Source: Nocardia vaccinii NBRC 15922
GTDB lineage: Bacteria; Actinomycetota; Actinomycetes; Mycobacteriales; Mycobacteriaceae
Length of the DNA stretch: 52,681 nt
NCBI RefSeq assembly: GCF_001613305.1
Contig: NZ_BDCC01000079.1
Location: 1-52,681 of the forward strand
Direction of reading: 5' to 3'
In this document: positions 18,160-26,320 of the stretch, piece by piece
Layout: each line of letters opens with the position of its first letter
Position numbering within the stretch: the first letter of the stretch is position 1
Translations under genes and position numbers: made by a program
The notes under the pieces: model-generated
What the model saw: the letters and a program-made list of their open reading frames with translations, nothing else
What the model was told of the DNA's origin: nothing
Database searches by the model: none

Positions 18160-19913
18160 GTGCGGAAATGACCGATGCGACAAAGACATCCGATGCGCTG
18201 ACAGCCGATCGCGAGCAGGCCGAGGACGCCCCGCTGCTCGAAATCCGGGATCTCAATGTCTCTTTCACGGCCGATCGCAAACAGGTGCCGGCGGTTCGCG
18301 GGGTGAACCTGTCCGTGTATCCGGGGCAGACGGTTGCCATCGTGGGGGAGTCCGGGTCCGGGAAGTCCACCACCGCCCACGCGATCATCGATCTGCTGCC
18401 CGGCACCGGTAAGGTCACCGGCGGCGAAATCCTGTTCGACGGAAAGGATCTCGCGTCGGCGTCGCGCCGGGAGATTCTCGCGGTGCGCGGGAACGGGATC
18501 GGTTTCGTCCCGCAGGACCCGATGACGAATCTCAACCCGGTCTGGAAGGTGGGCTTTCAGGTCCGGGAGACGCTGGAGGCCAACGGGATCGCCCGCGGCA
18601 AGGAGGCGAAGCGGCAGGCGATCAAGCTGCTCGAACAGGCCGGTATGGAGGATGCGGCGCATCGGATCAACCAGTATCCACACGAATTCTCCGGCGGCAT
18701 GTGCCAGCGCGCGCTCATCGCGATCGGGTTGGCCTGCCGCCCCCGGCTGCTCATCGCCGACGAACCCACCTCCGCGCTCGACGTCACCGTGCAGCGGCGC
18801 ATCCTCGATCACCTCGACGAGCTCACCGGCGAATTGGGTACAGCGGTTCTGCTGATCACCCACGATCTCGGCCTGGCGGCCGAGCGTGCGGAACATCTGG
18901 TGGTGATGTACCGCGGACGGGTGGTGGAATCCGGTCCCGCACTGCGGATTCTGCGGGAACCGCAGCACGAGTACACCCAGCGGCTGGTGCGCTCCGCGCC
19001 CTCGCTGGCGGCGCAGCAGCGCGCGTCGGTGAGCCGCCGCGCGCAGGTGCGCGAGCAGGCCGTGCAGGTCGCCGAACAGGCCGCAGCGGCCGATGCCGAG
19101 ACCACGGCGGTCACGGACGACATCCTGGTGGCCGACCGGCTCACGAAGGTGTTCAAGGTGCGCGGCGGGTCACCGTGGCGGTCCGCGGAATTGCGTGCCG
19201 TGGACGACGTTTCGTTCCGCTTGGCCCGCGGGACGACGATGGCCATCGTCGGCGAATCGGGTTCGGGCAAGTCGACGGTTGCGCAGATGGTGCTGGGTCT
19301 GCTCGAACCCACCTCGGGCACGGTGACATTCGAGGGCAAGCCGGTGGCGGACCTGGATCACAAGGGTGCGTTCGCCTTTCGGCGCCGGGTGCAGCCGATC
19401 TTCCAGAATCCCTACGGCTCACTGGATCCGATGTACTCGATCTACCGCACCATCGAGGAACCGCTGCGCACCCACCGCATCGGTGATTCGGCACAGCGCG
19501 AGGCCACGGTCCGCGATCTGCTGGACAAGGTGGCGCTACCCGCATCGGTGATGCGCCGGTATCCGAACGAATTGTCGGGTGGGCAACGTCAGCGAGTCGC
19601 CATCGCCCGGGCGCTGGCCCTGGCGCCCGAAGTGGTGGTGTGCGACGAGGCGGTCTCGGCCCTGGACGTCCTGGTTCAGGCCCAGATCCTGACCCTGCTC
19701 AACGATCTGCAGGCCGAACTGGGCCTGTCCTATCTGTTCATCACCCACGACCTCGCCGTCGTCCGGCAGATCGCCGACGACGTCCTGGTCATGCGCAACG
19801 GCAAGGTCGTCGAGTCCGCCACCACCGACGAGGTCTTCGCGGCCCCGCGCGAGGAGTACACCCGCAACCTGCTCGAAGCCATCCCCGGCCGCGATCTGCT
19901 CGGTGCGCGCTGA
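18156..19913 (+). CDS. dppD: Fused peptide ABC importer ATPase (DppD-DppF)
   Basis: The protein has 585 residues from GTG 18156, overlapping dppC; ATG 18168 is an alternative. Two complete ABC domains are fused. The first has Walker A GESGSGKST, Q-loop FVPQDPMTNLNP, a signature FSGGMCQR (Met where Gln is usual) and Walker B LLIADEPTSALD. The second has GESGSGKST, QPIFQNPYGSLDP, LSGGQRQRVAIARAL and VVVCDEAVSALD. Both carry the oligopeptide-family extension (EPQHEYTQRLVRSAP and APREEYTRNLLEAIP). An Ala/Glu/Gln-rich linker of about 60 residues separates them. One chain can thus supply both sites that power DppBC. The fused form matches mycobacterial DppD. Confidence 0.95.
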   Translation: MSAEMTDATKTSDALTADREQAEDAPLLEIRDLNVSFTADRKQVPAVRGVNLSVYPGQTVAIVGESGSGKSTTAHAIIDLLPGTGKVTGGEILFDGKDLASASRREILAVRGNGIGFVPQDPMTNLNPVWKVGFQVRETLEANGIARGKEAKRQAIKLLEQAGMEDAAHRINQYPHEFSGGMCQRALIAIGLACRPRLLIADEPTSALDVTVQRRILDHLDELTGELGTAVLLITHDLGLAAERAEHLVVMYRGRVVESGPALRILREPQHEYTQRLVRSAPSLAAQQRASVSRRAQVREQAVQVAEQAAAADAETTAVTDDILVADRLTKVFKVRGGSPWRSAELRAVDDVSFRLARGTTMAIVGESGSGKSTVAQMVLGLLEPTSGTVTFEGKPVADLDHKGAFAFRRRVQPIFQNPYGSLDPMYSIYRTIEEPLRTHRIGDSAQREATVRDLLDKVALPASVMRRYPNELSGGQRQRVAIARALALAPEVVVCDEAVSALDVLVQAQILTLLNDLQAELGLSYLFITHDLAVVRQIADDVLVMRNGKVVESATTDEVFAAPREEYTRNLLEAIPGRDLLGAR

Positions 19914-20143
19914 GAGCTGAACCCGCAGGTGGACGGTCATGTTCGGGACAAAAATATGCCATCGAAAGTCTTGACGTCACCGCGTAGAGGAGGAGAATCA
20001 GCTATACACCAGGAAATGCGGGACAGCACCATATGATCGACGGAGACGTCCGAAGATGATGTGAGGTTGTTGAGGCACCTGGTCAGGCCCCCGGCACGTC
20101 AGCCCCGAGACCGAAGCCGCAGCGACGACTACGGCTCACGGCT

Positions 20144-20192
20144 TGAGACGTGAGTACCGGGGACTGTTTTTGTCCGAACCCTGTGAGACGTG
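20144..20192 (+). promoter_or_regulatory. Direct repeat TGAGACGTG with 40-bp period
   Basis: In the 340-bp gap after dppD, TGAGACGTG occurs at 20144-20152 and 20184-20192. The second copy extends into an inverted repeat GAGAC-GT-GTCTC (20185-20196). The sites lie 60-110 bp before the next gene and could bind a regulator on one face of the helix. The rest of 19914-20252 shows no gene. Confidence 0.35.
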
Positions 20193-20252
20193 TCTCGGAT
20201 CCGAGGCGCTCCCTTTCGGTGGTCTTTCCGCGCTCGAGTAGCGTGTGCAGTC

Positions 20253-20993
20253 GTGAACGACGTCCTGCAGCCCCTGGTCGACCTGCCCGGCGTGCGTGAT
20301 GCGGCCGATCGGGCCCGCGACGCTTTGGCGGAGGTACACCGGCATCGGGCGAATCGGCGAGGCTGGCCCACGACGGCCGCGGAGGCCGGCGTGCGTGCGG
20401 CGCGGTCCTCGGCGGCGATAGACGGCGGGAGTACCGAACTGCCCGAGCCCGGGAGCGTCGGCGATCCGATCCTGACCGGCGCGTTGCGGGTCGGACAGGC
20501 TCTCGACGGGGAGGCCCTGCAAAATCTGATCGGCGTGTGGCAGCGCGCTCCGCTGCAGGCGCTGGCCAGGCTGCATCTGCTCGCGGCCGCGGATCTGGTC
20601 GAGGATCCCGAACAGCTGGGCCGTCCGCGCGCGGGCGGCGATATCGCCGAGCGACTGGATCTTCTCGCGCAGACCGTGCTGACCTCGGACGCACCCGCGC
20701 CCGTTGTCGCGGCGGTGGTGCACGGTGAGTTGTTGACTCTGCGCCCGTTCGGTACGGGCGACGGTGTCGTGGCGCGCGCGGCGTCGAGGCTGGTTTCGGT
20801 GTCCAGTGGACTGGACCCGCACAGTCTGGGCGTGCCCGAGGTGTTCTGGTTGCGCCGGCGGCAGGCGTACCTGGACGCGGCGACCGCGTTCGGCGCGGGC
20901 ACGGTCGAGGGCGTCGGCGGCTGGGTCGTGTTGTGCTGCGGGGCATTCGAGGACGGGGCGCGGGAGGCCCGCTCGATCGCCGACAGCGTCTGA
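20253..20993 (+). CDS. Conserved actinobacterial protein, Rv3662c homologue (Fic-like features)
   Basis: The protein has 246 residues from GTG 20253 (MNDVLQPLVDLPGVRDAADRA); the frame is open to 20190. The N-terminal half is Ala-rich and helical (AAEAGVRAARSSAAIDGG). The middle has HGELLTLRPFGTGDGVVARA, which resembles the Fic HPFxxGNG loop (here LRPFGTGDG), but the Fic His is absent. I therefore read it as a degenerate Fic-like or unrelated domain. It has no membrane segment. It keeps the Rv3662c position beside the Ms1-like RNA locus and the Rv3661-type phosphatase. Function is not established. Confidence 0.75.
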   Translation: MNDVLQPLVDLPGVRDAADRARDALAEVHRHRANRRGWPTTAAEAGVRAARSSAAIDGGSTELPEPGSVGDPILTGALRVGQALDGEALQNLIGVWQRAPLQALARLHLLAAADLVEDPEQLGRPRAGGDIAERLDLLAQTVLTSDAPAPVVAAVVHGELLTLRPFGTGDGVVARAASRLVSVSSGLDPHSLGVPEVFWLRRRQAYLDAATAFGAGTVEGVGGWVVLCCGAFEDGAREARSIADSV

Positions 20994-21021
20994 TCCGACA
21001 GCGTCTGATTCCGGACACACC

Positions 21022-21060
21022 AAAACGGGCGGCGTGTCGTCGACGACTTCACCGCCCGCT
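21022..21060 (-). terminator. Rho-independent terminator of the Ms1-like RNA
   Basis: On the minus strand CGGGCGG pairs with CCGCCCG (plus positions 21052-21058 and 21026-21032). A self-complementary GTCGTCGACGAC lies in the loop and a TTTT tract follows at 21025-21022. It is the best-formed U-tract terminator in the window. Confidence 0.75.
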
Positions 21061-21316
21061 AGCACGGATCACCTGGTTACCAAGCGTGCTTGTTTGGGGT
21101 TGTGTTCTGCGGCCTCGGCGATTCTCCGGACCCGGCCGGTTCATCCCCGCAACCTGTGCGAGGCCATCGCCGACAGAACCCGAATTTCGCAGGCCCACAA
21201 CGCTGCTGCCCTGTCGCGGCGCGCTCCGCGTGGGTGCCCGGCGTCCGTGCTGGGAAGGGTGGGATGGGAGGTCGACGCTTCTCTTCCGCCTCGATCTTGG
21301 CCTTCCGTCCTTCCGT
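21022..21316 (-). ncRNA. Ms1 (MTS2823)-like small RNA
   Basis: The gap between the Rv3662c- and Rv3661-like genes holds a minus-strand transcription unit of about 295 nt with no good open frame. It has a good sigma-A promoter at 21323-21352 and ends at a U-tract terminator at 21022. Ms1/MTS2823, the abundant stationary-phase RNA of mycobacteria that binds RNA polymerase core, is about 300 nt. It lies between the same two genes in the same relative orientation. A long internal hairpin is visible: minus-strand GTTCTG-TCGGCGAT (plus 21179-21166) pairs with ATCGCCGA and CAGAAC (plus 21122-21115 and 21109-21104), with a small bulge. The call rests on position, length, signals and fold; sequence homology was not computed. 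Confidence 0.8.
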
Positions 21317-21322
21317 GAATCC

Positions 21323-21352
21323 ATTCTTACCTGTGAGTCGCCTCACATTCAA
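21323..21352 (-). promoter_or_regulatory. Sigma-A-type promoter of the Ms1-like RNA
   Basis: On the minus strand TTGAAT (plus 21352-21347) is followed after 17 bases by TAAGAAT (plus 21329-21323). This places the start near 21316. The spacer carries the inverted repeat GTGAGGCGACTCAC, which could be an operator. Confidence 0.7.
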
Positions 21353-21476
21353 GACCTGCGGAAACATTTTAAAAAGCGGCGTGTCGCCCGGCGTTTCGTG
21401 CTTCTCTGGATGGGTTGCGCACCCATCGCGCGGGTTGTCCCGGAACGGGTGCCGGGGGTGTTCGATGTCGTCCGCT

Positions 21477-22355
21477 TCAGTCCCGTCGGCGCAGTAATCG
21501 GTAGCTGATCGCGCCCGCGAGTAGTGCGCTCACGCCGAGCGCGATCGTCGCCGCAAGGGTGGTCGAGGACGGGGCCGGTATCCGCGCCCACAGTGAGACC
21601 GGGTTCGAGAACGTCAGCACGGGCCAGTCGCGGGAGATGGCCTCACGCCGCAGCGCTCGGTCGGGATTGACCGCGGTGGGATGTCCCACCGCCGAGAGCA
21701 TCGGCAGATCGGTCGCCGAATCGGAGTAGGCGTAGCAGCGGGAAAGATCGTAACCTTTTGTGGCGCTGAGTTTTTCGATTGCGGCGACTTTGCCCCTGCC
21801 GTAACAGTAGAACTCGACCTCGCCGGTGTACTTGCCGTTCTCCACGACCATGCGGGTGGCTTCGGTGTGCGTCGCACCGAGTGCGGCGGCGATGGGTGCG
21901 ACGATCTCCTCGCCGGATGCCGAGACGATCACCACGTCGTGGCCGCGAATCTTGTGGTCGGCGATCAGATCGGCCGCTTCGGCGTAGATCAGCGGGTCGA
22001 CCAGCTCGTGCAGCGTCTCGGCGACCACGGCGCGGACCTGGGCCACATCCCAGCCCGCGCACATCTTGGTCAGATGTTCGCGCATCCGCTCCATCTGGTC
22101 GTGATCGGCGCCGGAAAGCATGTAGAGGAAGTGTGCGTAACTGCTCTCCAGAACCGTCCGGCGATCGATGAGGCCCTGCGCGAAGAACGGCTTGCTGAAC
22201 ACGAAGGCGCTGGACTTGGCGATCACCGTCTTGTCCAGATCGAAGAACGCCGCTACGCGTCCCGGTCGTGCACTCGTTCGCTCGTCTCGTTGCCCGTTCG
22301 TATCTGTCGCGCTGATCGGATCTCTCGCCGCTGTCTGGTCGCCCTCGGCCGTCAC
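21477..22355 (-). CDS. HAD-IB family phosphatase with C-terminal membrane helix, Rv3661 homologue
   Basis: The protein has 292 residues from a GTG start. After a polar lead of about 33 residues, the HAD motifs are complete: motif I AAFFDLDKTVI (nucleophile and acid Asp), motif II VIVSASGEE, and motif III/IV GRGKVAAIEKL with CYAYSDSATDLPMLSAVG. The SerB-like cap contains AHFLYMLSGADHDQMERMREH. The C-terminus is one hydrophobic helix (TTLAATIALGVSALLAGAIS) ending in RLLRRRD, so the enzyme is probably membrane-tethered with the catalytic part inside the cell. The substrate is unknown; the class includes phosphoserine and lysophospholipid phosphatases. It is divergent from the 6C-like RNA and ssd, as in M. 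tuberculosis. Confidence 0.9.
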   Translation of the reverse strand: MTAEGDQTAARDPISATDTNGQRDERTSARPGRVAAFFDLDKTVIAKSSAFVFSKPFFAQGLIDRRTVLESSYAHFLYMLSGADHDQMERMREHLTKMCAGWDVAQVRAVVAETLHELVDPLIYAEAADLIADHKIRGHDVVIVSASGEEIVAPIAAALGATHTEATRMVVENGKYTGEVEFYCYGRGKVAAIEKLSATKGYDLSRCYAYSDSATDLPMLSAVGHPTAVNPDRALRREAISRDWPVLTFSNPVSLWARIPAPSSTTLAATIALGVSALLAGAISYRLLRRRD

Positions 22356-22485
22356 GCGGTCCAGGATAGGGAAATTTCGCCCCGGTGGGACGCGCAGGGG
22401 CGGTACCGTCGGCCGAACCGCCCGCTGATCGGATTTGCCGCCGTGATGCCGGGATCGGTGCCGAAAATTTCCTCAGCCGCTGCAC

Positions 22486-22516
22486 TTGCGTTTCGGCCCG
22501 GGCCTGGGTGTAGTAT
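22486..22516 (+). promoter_or_regulatory. Promoter of the 6C-like RNA
   Basis: TTGCGT (22486-22491) and TAGTAT (22511-22516) are separated by 19 bases. The expected start is about 22523, exactly where the structured RNA begins. Confidence 0.6.
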
Positions 22517-22522
22517 TGCTGG

Positions 22523-22614
22523 CACCTGGACATAGTCCAGGCGCGTTCAGCCCGACCCCCCGGGGCTGAACCCCGACGGCCCCAGCCTCCTCCCCCCCCG
22601 GCTGGGGCCGTCCT
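22523..22614 (+). ncRNA. 6C (B11)-like small RNA
   Basis: About 92 nt fold into three consecutive perfect hairpins: CCTGGAC/GTCCAGG (7 bp, ATA loop); GTTCAGCCC/GGGCTGAAC (22545-22571); and a 13-bp stem from 22575-22587 with 22600-22612. The loops of the last two carry runs of six and eight C, the defining feature of 6C RNAs in actinobacteria. The third stem is followed by CTCTATTT and doubles as the terminator. M. tuberculosis B11 (the 6C RNA) lies between Rv3660c (ssd) and Rv3661 in the same relative orientation. The C-rich loops are thought to pair with G-rich ribosome-binding regions of target mRNAs. Confidence 0.88.
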
Positions 22615-22787
22615 CTATTTCCGGACCATCTGGTCCGGGAGCCGTGCCGGTATCTTTTTCGGTTGTCGGATTTCCCCTGCCCGTTACGTGGTACCGGGAG
22701 TTCTGTTTTCGCTCACACCCCCGGAGTTATCCACAACCGGGCGGTCAGCTCTGGTGGCACCGTGTCATCCGGGCGAGGCTGACCTGC

Positions 22788-23876
22788 ATGAATTCCGTTA
22801 CAGCGGAGCAGTCTCCGGCCCTGACGCTCGTGTCCGGACATCGGCTGCGCGAGGAGGTCCGCCGCATCGCGGCCGCCGCCGATCGGCAGCTGGCCGAGCA
22901 TTCGATGCCGATCGGCAGATATGCCTGGACCGAGGCGTCGCTCGTGATTCTCGACACGGCCGCCGCGCACGCGTGCGCCGCGGCCGGATATCCGCGTCGT
23001 CCTGGCACTGTCCTGGTCAGCGAGGGAGAACCCGGGGCCGAGCAGTGGGAGGCCGCGATCGCCGGCGGCGCCGAACTGGTGCTCGGACTGCCCGCGGCGG
23101 CGGATCGGCTGGTCGAGGTGTTCGCCGAAGCAGCCTCCTCTGCCGAGGGCGGTGGTGTGGTCGTCGCAGTCGTGGGTGCGGGTGGCGGCGCGGGCGCATC
23201 CACCCTGGCCGGTGCCATCGCCTTGACCGCGTCCGCGATTCGTTTTCGTCCGGGCACGATCCTGGTCGACGGCGACCCGTTCGGCGGCGGTCTCGATCTG
23301 CTCCTGGGCATCGAATCCGAAGAGGGGCTGCGCTGGCCCGATCTGGTCGTCGAGGACGGCCGGGTGGCCGCCGCGACTCTGCGCGATGCCTTACCCGCGG
23401 CGGCTCCCGGCCTGCGCGTGCTCGCCTGCGGCCGGGTCGCACCCGTGGCGGACCCCACCGAGATCGGCCCCGGCGCGGTGCGCGCGGTGCTCGACGCGGG
23501 CCGTGCCGCAGGCGATCTGGTCGTCTGCGATATCTCCCGTGAGCGTGGTCCGCACGCCGATCAGATGCTCGACGGCGCGGATCTGGTCGTCCTCGTGACG
23601 ACACCACGTCTGCGATCGATCGCCGCCGCCCGCGCAGCCGTGGCTCATGTGCGCCGTCGAAATCCCAATCAGGCATTGATCGTTCGTGGCCCCGCGCCCG
23701 GCGGCCTGCACGGCGACGAGGTCGCCGAAGCACTCGGCATCCCGTTGCTGGCCGCGGTTCGCGCCCAACCGGGGCTGTCCGGCCAACTCGAACGCACCGG
23801 TCTGACCACTCCGCGCGGGCCGCTCCGAGTAGCCGCCGAATCGGTTCTGTCTCTCCTGTCGGGAGAGGATCGATGA
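22788..23876 (+). CDS. ssd: Septum-site-determining / CpaE-like protein Ssd
   Basis: The protein has 362 residues from ATG 22788; the frame is open further upstream to 22644 through unrelated sequence. The N-terminal domain of about 115 residues resembles a receiver-like fold (WTEASLVILDTAAAHACAAAG). The C-terminal domain is a MinD/ParA/CpaE-type ATPase. Its P-loop region reads VVGAGGGAGASTLAGAIAL, with Ala where the invariant Lys of deviant Walker A motifs is expected. DGDPFGGGLDLLLGIE, GDLVVCDISRERG and ADLVVLVTTPRLRSIAAARA follow. Ssd (Rv3660c) affects septation and dormancy-type responses in M. tuberculosis, and CpaE proteins position Tad machines. It starts the tad operon, with 4-bp overlaps downstream. 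Confidence 0.88.
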   Translation: MNSVTAEQSPALTLVSGHRLREEVRRIAAAADRQLAEHSMPIGRYAWTEASLVILDTAAAHACAAAGYPRRPGTVLVSEGEPGAEQWEAAIAGGAELVLGLPAAADRLVEVFAEAASSAEGGGVVVAVVGAGGGAGASTLAGAIALTASAIRFRPGTILVDGDPFGGGLDLLLGIESEEGLRWPDLVVEDGRVAAATLRDALPAAAPGLRVLACGRVAPVADPTEIGPGAVRAVLDAGRAAGDLVVCDISRERGPHADQMLDGADLVVLVTTPRLRSIAAARAAVAHVRRRNPNQALIVRGPAPGGLHGDEVAEALGIPLLAAVRAQPGLSGQLERTGLTTPRGPLRVAAESVLSLLSGEDR

Positions 23877-24280
23877 TCCTCGGGGTCGCGTGCGCAGCAA
23901 TGCGAAAACATCACCGCGTGAAGAGCACCCGTGAATCTGCGTTCATCGAGGTCAGCCCTGCCACAGCAACGGCGGGGGACATCCGGCCGGACTGTGCCGA
24001 TGGCTTCGCAGATGCAAGTGCAACCGGTGAGGTGCGTAGTTCGAACACGCTGGGGAAACAGGTGACGGGTTCACGATCCGCATTGCTGAACTCGGGAAAA
24101 TCCGTACGAGGCTTGGCGTTTCGTGGAACTGATCATGGTGCGGCGCCGGGGCGTGCGGTCGCCGTTGAACTGGAGTCCCGAGTGCTGGATTCGGCCGTGC
24201 GGGACGCCGCTGTCGGGATGGCGGTGGGTGTTACCGAGGCTGTGTGTGAGCTGGGGTTCGGGGCGGGGTGTCGGCGATGA
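23873..24280 (+). CDS. Small unknown ORF between ssd and tadA
   Basis: A 135-codon frame fits exactly between its neighbours: its ATG overlaps the ssd stop and its TGA overlaps the tadA start. That arrangement favours translation. The product has no motif or membrane segment I recognise. Codon third positions are less GC-biased than in ssd or tadA, which argues against long-standing coding. It could be a young or decaying gene, or an insertion that kept the frame open to maintain coupling. In M. tuberculosis the two neighbours are adjacent. Confidence 0.4.
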   Translation: MILGVACAAMRKHHRVKSTRESAFIEVSPATATAGDIRPDCADGFADASATGEVRSSNTLGKQVTGSRSALLNSGKSVRGLAFRGTDHGAAPGRAVAVELESRVLDSAVRDAAVGMAVGVTEAVCELGFGAGCRR

Positions 24281-25464
24281 GTGCGCTGGTCACGGATGAG
24301 TTGTTGGATCGGGTGCGCGAGAGGTTGGCGGTCGAGTCGGGTGAGCCTGATCCGGCGCAGGTCGCCGCGGCGATCCGGGCCGAGGCGGGCGGCGTGCTCG
24401 GGGATACGGATCTATTGCGGGTGCTGCGGTTGTTGCAGACCGAGATGACCGGGGCGGGAGTGCTGGAACCGCTGCTGCACGATCCGCGGGTGTCGGATGT
24501 ACTGGTGACAGCACCCGATTCGGTTTGGGTGGATCGCGGCCAGGGGCTGCAGCGGGCGTCGGTGGCGTTCCAGGACGAGGCCGCGGTGCGGCGTTTGGCA
24601 CAACGTCTGGCGCTGGCCGCGGGGCGGCGGCTCGACGACGCCCAGCCGTGGGTGGACGGCCGGCTGCCGGAAGGTACCGGCGTGCTGGGGGATTCGTTCG
24701 GTGTGCGGCTGCACGCGGTGCTGTCCTCCATCGCACCCGGCGGCACCTGTCTGGCTTTGCGGGTGCTGCGTCCGGCGAGTCAGGGGCTCGATGCGCTCGC
24801 CGCCTCCGGATCGGTTCCGGCCGAGGCGAAGGTATTGCTGGAGCGCATCATTCGCGCGAGGCTGGCATTTCTGGTGGTCGGTGGCACCGGTGCCGGAAAA
24901 ACCACATTGTTGTCGGGGCTGCTCGCCAAGGCCGACCCGGCCGAGCGCATCGTCTGCGTCGAGGACGCGGCCGAACTCGCACCGCCACATCCGCATGTGG
25001 TGCGTTTGGTGGCGCGTCCGCCGAATGTGGAAGGTGCCGGCGCGGTGACCGTTCGCGATCTGGTCCGTCAGGCATTGCGGATGCGCCCGGACCGCATCGT
25101 CATCGGTGAGGTGCGCGGCGCTGAGGTGATCGACCTGCTGACCGCGCTCAACACCGGCCACGACGGCGGCGCGGGCACCGTGCACGCCAACTCGCCGCGT
25201 GAGGTTCCGGCTCGTCTCGAGGCCCTGGCGGCACTGGGCGGGTTGGGCAGTGCCGCGCTGCACAGTCAACTCGCTGCGGCCGTTCAGGTGATTCTGCATG
25301 TGCACCGCCGTCCCGACGGTGCTCGAGCGTTGTGTGAAATCGGCCTGGTAGTCCGCGATCCGGACGGCCGGGTTCGCATCGAAGCGGCCTGGCGCGCCGA
25401 CGAGGCGCCCACCCCGGCGGCCGCATCGCTCCATCGCACACTCGACGAACGGGACGTCCGATGA
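24277..25464 (+). CDS. tadA: Tad pilus assembly ATPase TadA (CpaF family)
   Basis: The protein has about 395 residues; ATG 24277 or GTG 24268. It is a type II/IV secretion ATPase. Walker A is VVGGTGAGKTTLLSGL, the Asp box is VCVEDAAELAPPHPHVV, Walker B is DRIVIGEVRGAEVIDLL and the His box is GGAGTVHANSPREVPARL. The N-terminal part has the CpaF-type VLEPLLHDPRVSDVLVTAP segment. It is the motor that drives assembly of Flp-type pilin. It overlaps tadB by 4 bp. It corresponds to Rv3659c. Confidence 0.94.
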   Translation: MSALVTDELLDRVRERLAVESGEPDPAQVAAAIRAEAGGVLGDTDLLRVLRLLQTEMTGAGVLEPLLHDPRVSDVLVTAPDSVWVDRGQGLQRASVAFQDEAAVRRLAQRLALAAGRRLDDAQPWVDGRLPEGTGVLGDSFGVRLHAVLSSIAPGGTCLALRVLRPASQGLDALAASGSVPAEAKVLLERIIRARLAFLVVGGTGAGKTTLLSGLLAKADPAERIVCVEDAAELAPPHPHVVRLVARPPNVEGAGAVTVRDLVRQALRMRPDRIVIGEVRGAEVIDLLTALNTGHDGGAGTVHANSPREVPARLEALAALGGLGSAALHSQLAAAVQVILHVHRRPDGARALCEIGLVVRDPDGRVRIEAAWRADEAPTPAAASLHRTLDERDVR

Positions 25465-26258
25465 CCACGTCACTCGCCCTGATTTGTCTGGCGGCGGCGA
25501 TGCTCGCGGTGCCTCCCTCCGCGGGCGTCCGACGCCACCTGGCGTTGTTCGGTGTCCGCGGCCCGGTCCGAAAAGTCCCGCCGCACCGACTGTTCCGGAT
25601 CGGTGCGTATCTCGGTGTCGCGGGCGCGGCCGCGGTCGGAATCGGCCCCTTTCTCGCGGCCCTGTTTCTGGCGGTGACGATCGGCCTTCGCGGGCGGCGG
25701 GCTCGCCTGGCCCGGCGGCACCGGGCCGAATGTATTGCGCTGCTGGAAGGTCTGGAGACCGTGATCGGCGAGCTGCGGGTCGGTACGCACCCCAGCACCG
25801 CCGCGGCGGTCGCGGCGGGGGAGGTCGAGGGCGTCGCGGCCCGCGCATTCGCCGTCGGGTCAGCCCGCAGCAGGCTCGGCGGATCCGCCGCAGCCGGTCT
25901 GCGGAACCCCGATTCGGTCATCGCCGCCGAACTCGCCCGCATCGCCGCCGCCTGGCAGTTGGCCGACCATCACGGCCTCGCCCTGGCCGACCTGCTCGCC
26001 GCCGCACGAGCAGATCTACTCAGCCGCATACGTTTTCGCGACAAGACCACCGCCGCCCTGGCCGGTGCGCGAGCCAGCGCCGTAGTGCTCTCCGCCCTCC
26101 CTCTCCTGGGCATCGCCCTGGGCCACCTGATGAACGCCGCGCCACTGCACGTCCTTCTGACTCCAGGCCCAGGCGCAATCCTTCTCCCTCTCGGCACGGC
26201 CCTCATCTGCGCAGGCCTGCTCTGGGCGGACACCATCACAGCCCAGGTACCCACATGA
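25461..26258 (+). CDS. tadB: Tad platform membrane protein TadB-like (type II secretion F domain)
   Basis: The protein has 265 residues and overlaps tadA (ATGA). The first 20 residues form a hydrophobic N-terminus. Another membrane segment lies near 50-75 (IGAYLGVAGAAAVGIGPFLAALF), and two lie in the C-terminal part (ASAVVLSALPLLGIALGHL and LLPLGTALICAGLLW). Between them is a cytoplasmic T2SSF region (ECIALLEGLETVIGELRVGTHPSTA and WQLADHHGLALADLLAAARADL). It should form the inner-membrane platform with TadC. It corresponds to Rv3658c. Unlike in mycobacteria, the next tad gene is more than 800 bp away. Confidence 0.88.
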   Translation: MTTSLALICLAAAMLAVPPSAGVRRHLALFGVRGPVRKVPPHRLFRIGAYLGVAGAAAVGIGPFLAALFLAVTIGLRGRRARLARRHRAECIALLEGLETVIGELRVGTHPSTAAAVAAGEVEGVAARAFAVGSARSRLGGSAAAGLRNPDSVIAAELARIAAAWQLADHHGLALADLLAAARADLLSRIRFRDKTTAALAGARASAVVLSALPLLGIALGHLMNAAPLHVLLTPGPGAILLPLGTALICAGLLWADTITAQVPT

Positions 26259-26320
26259 CCCCCTCGGTGATCAGTCCCCGTGAGGTGAGACGAACTACGC
26301 CCACCCGCCCCGTCCGCCAG

